Below, piece by piece: positions 6,067-10,125 of a DNA stretch of 10,125 nucleotides. The DNA lies in NCBI GenBank assembly GCA_007117255.1, contig SKGU01000370.1, positions 1-10,125 of the forward strand, written 5' to 3'. Source of the stretch: Natronohydrobacter sp. (GTDB taxonomy: Bacteria; Pseudomonadota; Alphaproteobacteria; Rhodobacterales; Rhodobacteraceae). The position numbers were made by a program, and so were the translations under genes. Under the pieces are notes generated by a model. The model did no database searches and was not told the origin of the DNA. It was given only the letters and a program-made list of their open reading frames with translations. Position 1 is the first letter of the stretch. Every line of letters begins with the position of its first letter.

Positions 6067-6089
6067 AAAGCTGTTTCGGTCGGTAACAT

Positions 6090-6118
6090 AAACTAAAGGC
6101 GAGGCGTGCGCGATTCAA
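6090..6118 (-). promoter_or_regulatory. possible infC promoter
   Basis: TTGAAT (6118-6113) and TAGTTT (6095-6090) on the minus strand are separated by 17 bases. The match to the sigma-70 consensus is only moderate. If real, the transcript would start just inside or beyond the ATG at 6089, excluding it as the infC start. Confidence 0.3.
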
Positions 6119-6245
6119 GCGTGAAGATCAAGCCCTGACGCAATAACACGCTTGTTTTTGCGCCCGCAGCGAAGTTGTCTTTGCAATGGCGGGGTTTTCT
6201 GGCATAGCCCTCAGCCAGTTAACTGTTGTTCGGAAGGAGAACACC

Positions 6246-6908
6246 ATGAACAAGTCCCTTCTCGTTGTAATTGCGGCGGCTGTTGTCGCTGCGGGTGTCT
6301 GGTTTGGCGTCCAGTCGCGTCAGGAGCCGGAAGTCATAGAGCCTGTTGTCGAGCCAGCACCTGAGCCGGAAATTTCCGAACCGGAACTGGTGGAACCGGA
6401 ACCCGTAGAGCCGGAGCCAGAGATCACTGAACCTGAAGTGGTTGAGGAAGAACCTGCTGTGGAGGAAGACGCTGCTGTCGCAGACGAGCCAACAACCGAG
6501 GAGCTTCTTGAGCAGGCTGCAGAGGATGCGGCAGAAACTGTTCAGGACGCGGTAGAGGACACTGTGGATGCAACCACAGAGTCGGTTGAAAGCGCGGTTG
6601 AGGATATCATCGGTGACGAGGCTTCCGACGCGGGCAGTGAAGCCGCTGTGCAAGAGGCGCTTGATGACGCCGAAGCGGAGCTGTCCCCAGAGGCAGCCGA
6701 AGAAGCGGCAGAAGCTGTGGACGAACAGCTTGAAGTGCAGGATTTGGGTCTTGATCTGTCAATAGATGCGATCCGTGCCCAGATCGACAATGCTGGCCTG
6801 AACATCGCGGATCGTGGGATCATCGAGGGCTTGCTGCAAGCTGCAGGCGATAACCCCGAATTGCTGGAGCAGGTCGCAGAGCGCCTGCGTGCAATGACCG
6901 GAAACTGA
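6246..6908 (+). CDS. membrane-anchored, highly acidic Glu/Pro/Ala-rich protein of unknown function
   Basis: A 220-aa protein I cannot assign. Residues 3-22 form a membrane anchor or uncleaved signal, with Trp19 and Phe20 at its end. Residues 27-70 are a degenerate EP-x-x/EPEP repeat (Glu-Pro spacer). Residues 71-165 are Ala/Glu/Asp-rich and look helical or coiled. Residues 169-220 resemble a small folded helical domain (LSIDAIRAQIDNAGL, then NPELLEQVAERLRAM). From residue 26 to 176 there is no Lys or Arg, and after Phe20 there is no aromatic residue or cysteine. The start at 6246 follows AAGGAG by 6 bases; an in-frame ATG 60 bases upstream lacks a ribosome site and would precede the anchor with unrelated residues. 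It is divergent from infC and closed by a strong terminator, so probably monocistronic. A periplasm-spanning spacer is possible; that is inference. Confidence 0.85.
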   Translation: MNKSLLVVIAAAVVAAGVWFGVQSRQEPEVIEPVVEPAPEPEISEPELVEPEPVEPEPEITEPEVVEEEPAVEEDAAVADEPTTEELLEQAAEDAAETVQDAVEDTVDATTESVESAVEDIIGDEASDAGSEAAVQEALDDAEAELSPEAAEEAAEAVDEQLEVQDLGLDLSIDAIRAQIDNAGLNIADRGIIEGLLQAAGDNPELLEQVAERLRAMTGN

Positions 6909-6926
6909 CCCTTTCCGACAGGTAAT

Positions 6927-6960
6927 AAAAGCCCGGACATGCAAATGTCCGGGCTTTTTT
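6927..6960 (+). terminator. strong (probably bidirectional) intrinsic terminator
   Basis: AAAAGCCCGGACAT and ATGTCCGGGCTTTT form a 14-bp stem closed by a GCAA tetraloop (GNRA type), followed on the plus strand by six T residues in total. It sits 18 bases after the stop of the acidic protein gene. On the minus strand the same stem is followed by TTTTATT, so it can also end transcription of the corrinoid activator gene that stops at 6980. Confidence 0.92.
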
Positions 6961-6979
6961 CATGCCGCTGCGATCTGCC

Positions 6980-9013
6980 TCAGCCGCGCCGTCGTTTGCG
7001 ACGTCCGCCTTCGCCATCGCCGGAATTGAAGCTGACATCCGGCAGGGTGACGATCTTGCTCAGTTCCGGAAAGCTGTCGACCGCATGGGGCAGGGCATTT
7101 GCATTAACGAAATGTTCCTGAAAGCGTGGCTCAATGGCGGTTTCGACCTTGTGGATACGCTTGACTGTCTCCTCGATCCCGGCGCGTGCTGCGACATTGC
7201 ACAGCGCAATCCGTGCGCCCGTGCCAGCAGCATTGCCAGCGCTGGTCACACGTTCCAGCAATGCGTCGGGAATCATTCCCAGAACCATCGCATGTTTGGG
7301 GCTGATATGTGCACCAAACGCACCGGCCAGAACCACCCGGTCCACACGCTCTGTGCCGATCTCGTCCATCAAAAGGCGCGCGCCTGCATAAAGTGCAGAT
7401 TTCGCCAGTTGGATCGCGCGGATATCGCCTTGCGTGACAGTGATCTTCGGTCCACCGGCGTCACTTGCATCATGGATCACATACGCATGTGTCCGGCCTT
7501 CAGGTTGGCAGCGCCATGTCCCGGTCTGTGCCGCCGATCCGATCAGGCCGGACGGGTCCACCAGCCCAGCCATACGCATTTCGGCCACTGCTTCGATGAT
7601 ACCAGAGCCGCAGATGCCAGTAATGCCGGTCTGCTCCGTGGCCTCGGTAAAACCCGGCTCATCTGACCATAGCTCACAGCCGATGACGCGAAAGCGCGGC
7701 TCTTTCGTGACGGGGTCGATTTCCAGCCGCTCAATAGCACCGGGTGCGGCGCGCTGACCGGAAGAGATTTGCGCGCCTTCAAAAGCAGGTCCAGTGGGCG
7801 AGGAACAGGCCAGAACGCGGCGCTTATCGCCCAGCAGGATTTCCGCATTGGTGCCCACATCGACCACCAGAACCAGATCATCTGAGGTCTCTGGCGATTC
7901 GGAAAGCGCTACAGCGGCGGCATCTGCGCCCACATGGCCCGCGATGCAGGGCAGCAGATAGGCGCGTGCATCCGGGTTCATGGCATGCAGATCAAGCGCG
8001 CGCGCGTCCAGGTTCAGTGCGTCCGAAGTGGCCAGCGCGAAAGGGGCCTGCCCCAACTCAACCGGATCAATCCCCAGAAGCAGATGATGCATCACGGGGT
8101 TGCAGACAATCACGGTTTCCATGATCTCGCGTGCCGTGACGCCTGCCTCGCCGCTCAGCTCGGTAATCAGCGTGTTCATCCCGTCACGCACGGTGCGCGT
8201 CATGTCCACATCGCCGCCGGGGTTCATCATGGCGTAGCTGACGCGGCTCATCAGGTCTTCGCCGAAGCGGATCTGCGGGTTCATGATGCCCGATGACAGC
8301 ACCACTTCGCCGGTGCGCAGATCGCACAGATGGGCCGCAATCGTGGTCGAGCCAAGATCAATCGCCAACCCGTAAAGGCCACCTTCATAAAGCCCTGGCC
8401 AGATATCCAGCACCCGGTGCGGCCCGTCCCGATGATCTTTATGCAGCGCCACAGTGACACGCCACGCGCCCTCACGCAGCGCTGGTTGCAGCTTGCGCAG
8501 AATGTCCAGTCCGGCGGTGATGGCAGGGATATCCCATTCACGTTTCAGCGCCTTGGCCAAACGCTCGAAATCACCTGACGGCTCGTGCATGTCCGGTTCC
8601 TGCACCTCGACGAAATAAAGCCGGGTGGCGGGGTCCATGACGATCGCGCGCGCAGTTGCGGCCTTGCGGACCACCTGACGATGCACCTGACTTTCTGGTG
8701 GCACGTCGATCACGACATTGCCCATGACCTTGGCCTGACAGCCAAGGCGACGCCCATCAATCAGCCCGCGCTTGTCCTTGTAGCGCTGCTCGACCGCGTT
8801 CCAATCAGACAAGGCGTCTGGCGCGACTGTCAAACCGTGTTTGGAAAACTCGCCATAACCCGGCGTGATCTGACATTTGGAGCAAATACCGCGCCCACCG
8901 CAAACCGAATCAAGGTCAACGCCCAACTGGCGTGCTGCGGTCAGAACCGGCGTTCCCAATGGAAAACGCCCTCGCTTGCCCGAGGGCGTGAAAATCACCA
9001 ACGCATCAGACAT
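6980..9013 (-). CDS. RACo/RamA-type ASKHA ATPase with N-terminal [2Fe-2S] domain, reductive activator of corrinoid proteins
   Basis: Predicted to use ATP and low-potential electrons to reduce inactive cob(II)alamin on a partner methyltransferase back to cob(I)alamin. The protein is 677 aa. Residues 1-100 are a plant-type ferredoxin domain with Cys38, Cys44, Cys47 and Cys92 as [2Fe-2S] ligands. A linker follows to about 210, then the actin-like ATPase (DUF4445): phosphate loop YGLAIDLGSTTIAAHL (214-229), NPQIRFGEDLMSR (245-257), VVDVGTNAEILLG (383-395), GICGSGIIEAVAE (466-478) and VLAGAFGAHI (561-570). The tail is basic (GGRRKRRRG). The ATG follows GGAGG by 7 bases. In Rhodobacterales, RamA-like proteins are reported to reactivate a split, domain-reduced B12 methionine synthase; trimethylamine/glycine-betaine-type corrinoid methyltransferases are the other likely partners. 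No partner gene is in this window. Confidence 0.9.
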   Translation of the reverse strand: MSDALVIFTPSGKRGRFPLGTPVLTAARQLGVDLDSVCGGRGICSKCQITPGYGEFSKHGLTVAPDALSDWNAVEQRYKDKRGLIDGRRLGCQAKVMGNVVIDVPPESQVHRQVVRKAATARAIVMDPATRLYFVEVQEPDMHEPSGDFERLAKALKREWDIPAITAGLDILRKLQPALREGAWRVTVALHKDHRDGPHRVLDIWPGLYEGGLYGLAIDLGSTTIAAHLCDLRTGEVVLSSGIMNPQIRFGEDLMSRVSYAMMNPGGDVDMTRTVRDGMNTLITELSGEAGVTAREIMETVIVCNPVMHHLLLGIDPVELGQAPFALATSDALNLDARALDLHAMNPDARAYLLPCIAGHVGADAAAVALSESPETSDDLVLVVDVGTNAEILLGDKRRVLACSSPTGPAFEGAQISSGQRAAPGAIERLEIDPVTKEPRFRVIGCELWSDEPGFTEATEQTGITGICGSGIIEAVAEMRMAGLVDPSGLIGSAAQTGTWRCQPEGRTHAYVIHDASDAGGPKITVTQGDIRAIQLAKSALYAGARLLMDEIGTERVDRVVLAGAFGAHISPKHAMVLGMIPDALLERVTSAGNAAGTGARIALCNVAARAGIEETVKRIHKVETAIEPRFQEHFVNANALPHAVDSFPELSKIVTLPDVSFNSGDGEGGRRKRRRG

Positions 9014-9016
9014 AAA

Positions 9017-9072
9017 CCGGCCTCCGTGAGTTTTCCCTCAGATAACCGCCTGAGCGCCAGAGGGAAGGCCGG
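9017..9072 (-). promoter_or_regulatory. leader hairpin that may mask the ribosome site of the corrinoid activator gene
   Basis: On the minus strand CCGGCC (9072-9067) can pair with GGCCGG (9022-9017), which includes the last two bases of the GGAGG Shine-Dalgarno (9025-9021). An adjoining inner stem TTCCCTC (9066-9060) pairs with GAGGGAA (9039-9033). An alternative stem CTCAG/CTGAG (9054-9050 with 9041-9037) cannot form at the same time as the inner stem. No T-run follows, so it is not a plain terminator of the upstream usp gene. Regulation is inference from the fold only. Confidence 0.4.
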
Positions 9073-9099
9073 AACACGGCATTTCAGACAGAAAATTCG

Positions 9100-9516
9100 T
9101 CAGCGCGACACCAGCACCGAAATCGGTGAGTGACGCACCACGCGCGATGCTGTGGAGCCGATGAAATAATTGCTCATATCGGGCTTGTGGCTTGCGACCA
9201 TGATCAGGTCTGCATGACATTCCTTCGCACAGGCCAGAATATTCTCGGACGCGCGCCCGCCGCGGATGTCGATATCCACGGTCTTGGCTTTGGCAGAAGC
9301 CGCCAGCGAATCCAGTTGTTCGCGCAGGGCTTTGCGATGGGCAAGCAGTTGCTCGCGCGCGACCGCAGCGCTCAGATAGGCCGGGATTTCGTCCAGAACA
9401 TGAACAAGCGTAATCATGCCATCCGGGTCGATCAATTTGTTGGCGCGCTTGATCAGGGCCCGGCTGGTCGCGCCCTGATTGAACAGCGCCACGGCGATCA
9501 CGATAGATTTGTACAT
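9100..9516 (-). CDS. universal stress protein, UspF-like
   Basis: A 138-aa single-domain Usp protein, a small cytosolic alpha/beta fold that in the UspF/UspG branch binds ATP and usually forms dimers. Seen: MYKSIVIAVALF beta-1 strand, TLVHVLDEIPAY (about 36-47), and the C-terminal block DLIMVASHKPDMSNYFIGSTASRVVRHSPISVLVSR (in parts: ASHKPD near 108-113, GSTASRVVRH near 120-129, SVLV at the end), which resembles E. coli UspF (ASHRPD...GSNAAAVVRH...SVLV). The start at 9514-9516 follows GGAGGA by 5 bases; the longer frame upstream has no support. It is the last of three tandem copies and 86 bases before the corrinoid activator gene. By my ungapped count it shares 77 of 138 residues with the next copy, so they are old paralogues. 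Confidence 0.93.
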   Translation of the reverse strand: MYKSIVIAVALFNQGATSRALIKRANKLIDPDGMITLVHVLDEIPAYLSAAVAREQLLAHRKALREQLDSLAASAKAKTVDIDIRGGRASENILACAKECHADLIMVASHKPDMSNYFIGSTASRVVRHSPISVLVSR

Positions 9517-9545
9517 TGGTTCCTCCCATGCAGATTGCGGGGTAG

Positions 9546-9581
9546 AAAGAAAACTGCCCCTCAAAGCGCTTTGAGAGGCAG
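9546..9581 (-). terminator. hairpin terminator between tandem usp genes
   Basis: On the minus strand CTGCC-T-CTCAAAGC pairs with GCTTTGAG-G-GGCAG (9581-9554; 13 bp plus one T-G wobble, with the inner pairs opening as the loop) and is followed by TTTTCTTT. Its core is the 16-bp perfect palindrome CTCAAAGCGCTTTGAG at 9560-9575. It lies about 50 bases after the stop of the second usp gene, so the two genes are probably not simply one operon. Confidence 0.7.
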
Positions 9582-9629
9582 GATTGCACAAGTTTGCCAT
9601 CAGGGCAATCGTTGTCTTCCGGCGCGACC

Positions 9630-10046
9630 TTAGCGTGTGACAAGCACCGAAACCGGTGCATGACGCACAATACGCGCGGCCGTCGAACCGATGAAATAAT
9701 CGCTCAGGCCGGGTTTGTGGCTGGCGATCATGATCAGATCAGCCCCGGCTTCCTTTGCGGCACCCAGAATCGCAGCAGAGGGCTGGCCCTCGCGGATAAC
9801 GCAACTGACAGACATATCCCCGGCTTCGGCAGCAATGGCGTCAAGCTGGTCTTGTACGTCACGGCGCCGTGCGGACATGTGCTCTTTCGGGATTGAGGCC
9901 GCCACATAGCCCGGCACCTCATCGATCACATGGACAAGCGTAACCTTGCCGCCTTTGTCGAGAAGTGTATGGGCTTTCTCAAGCGCTGCGCGCGTGGTTG
10001 CCCCTTCATTGAAAAGGGCAGCTGCGATGACGATGGATGAATACAT
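9630..10046 (-). CDS. universal stress protein, UspF-like
   Basis: A 138-aa Usp-domain protein, the middle one of three tandem copies. Seen: MYSSIVIAAALFNEG opening strand, VTLVHVIDEVPGY (about 35-47), ADLIMIASHKPGLSDYF (about 101-117) and GSTAARIVRHAPVSVLVTR (120-138), the UspF-type C-terminal block thought to contact ATP phosphates. The ATG at 10044-10046 follows AAGGAA by 5 bases. It is the same length as its downstream neighbour and aligns with it without gaps. Differences concentrate in the middle helix (residues 50-95), where the two paralogues may have different dimer partners. It ends in a hairpin terminator. Confidence 0.93.
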   Translation of the reverse strand: MYSSIVIAAALFNEGATTRAALEKAHTLLDKGGKVTLVHVIDEVPGYVAASIPKEHMSARRRDVQDQLDAIAAEAGDMSVSCVIREGQPSAAILGAAKEAGADLIMIASHKPGLSDYFIGSTAARIVRHAPVSVLVTR

Positions 10047-10070
10047 GGGATTTCCTTTTGTTGTTGGTTT

Positions 10071-10125
10071 TCAGCGTTTGACAAGGACCGAGCAACCTGC
10101 ATGACGTATCACGCGACCGGCTGTC
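10071..10125 (-). CDS. third tandem universal stress protein, C-terminal end only
   Basis: The last 17 codons of a leftward gene whose 5' part lies beyond the window. TAGRVIRHAGCSVLVKR followed by TGA aligns with the end of the two other usp genes (TAARIVRHAPVSVLVTR). The HAGCSVLV form is closer to E. coli UspF (HAECSVLV) than the other two are. It ends 24 bases before the ATG of the middle copy, with no terminator in between, so these two are probably co-transcribed. Confidence 0.85.
   Translation of the reverse strand, partial: TAGRVIRHAGCSVLVKR

Noticed and set aside
5424..6068. 214-codon plus-strand frame opposite infC
   Set aside because: It runs through the infC terminator and lies antisense to the certain infC gene.
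6219..6653. 144-codon minus-strand frame opposite the acidic protein
   Set aside because: Its Leu/Arg/Phe-rich translation is what the complement of Glu/Pro codons gives, and the plus strand has the ribosome site, anchor and terminator.
1..10125. CRISPR array, tRNA, rRNA, insertion sequence or toxin-antitoxin pair
   Set aside because: I found no regularly spaced repeats, cloverleaf sequence, transposase motif or matching small gene pair by eye on either strand.

Overview
This window looks like chromosomal DNA of an alphaproteobacterium of the order Rhodobacterales (Rhodobacter/Roseobacter relatives). The evidence is a GC-rich composition, protein sequences typical of that group (SdhCDA, IF-3, UspF-like proteins), and (3S)-malyl-CoA thioesterase and mesaconyl-CoA hydratase genes beside the succinate dehydrogenase operon. 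From memory, Rhodobacter sphaeroides has this same arrangement. Almost everything reads on the minus strand; two small secreted or membrane-anchored proteins of unknown function read on the plus strand.

Layout, left to right. (1) 1-1403: sdhA (only its N-terminal third is in the window), sdhD and sdhC, transcribed leftwards as sdhC-sdhD-sdhA. (2) 1404-1669: the sdh upstream region, with three GTGATCAC palindromes and an AT-rich inverted repeat. (3) 1670-2104: an unknown secreted protein. (4) 2170-4890: a compact leftward operon mcl2 - nnrU-like membrane protein - DUF1737 - mch, whose two enzymes belong to the ethylmalonyl-CoA pathway of acetyl-CoA assimilation. That pathway ends in malate and succinyl-CoA, which ties it to the neighbouring succinate dehydrogenase. 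(5) 5085-5384: a small secreted protein on the plus strand, convergent with infC and separated from it by a REP-like palindrome and the infC terminator. (6) 5514-6053: infC, which appears to start at AUA rather than AUG. (7) 6246-6908: a membrane-anchored, extremely acidic protein followed by a strong hairpin terminator. (8) 6980-9013: an iron-sulfur/ASKHA ATPase of the RACo/RamA family that reactivates corrinoid (B12) proteins. (9) 9100-10125: three tandem UspF-like universal stress protein genes, the third cut by the window edge.

This is mostly well-conserved core genome. I see no mobile element, CRISPR array, tRNA or rRNA, and no clearly new multi-gene system. The points most worth a second look are the AUA start of infC, the helically phased GTGATCAC palindromes upstream of sdhC, the unexplained NnrU/DUF1737 pair inside the ethylmalonyl-CoA operon, the acidic protein with 151 consecutive residues lacking Lys or Arg, and a possible Shine-Dalgarno-masking hairpin before the corrinoid activator gene.
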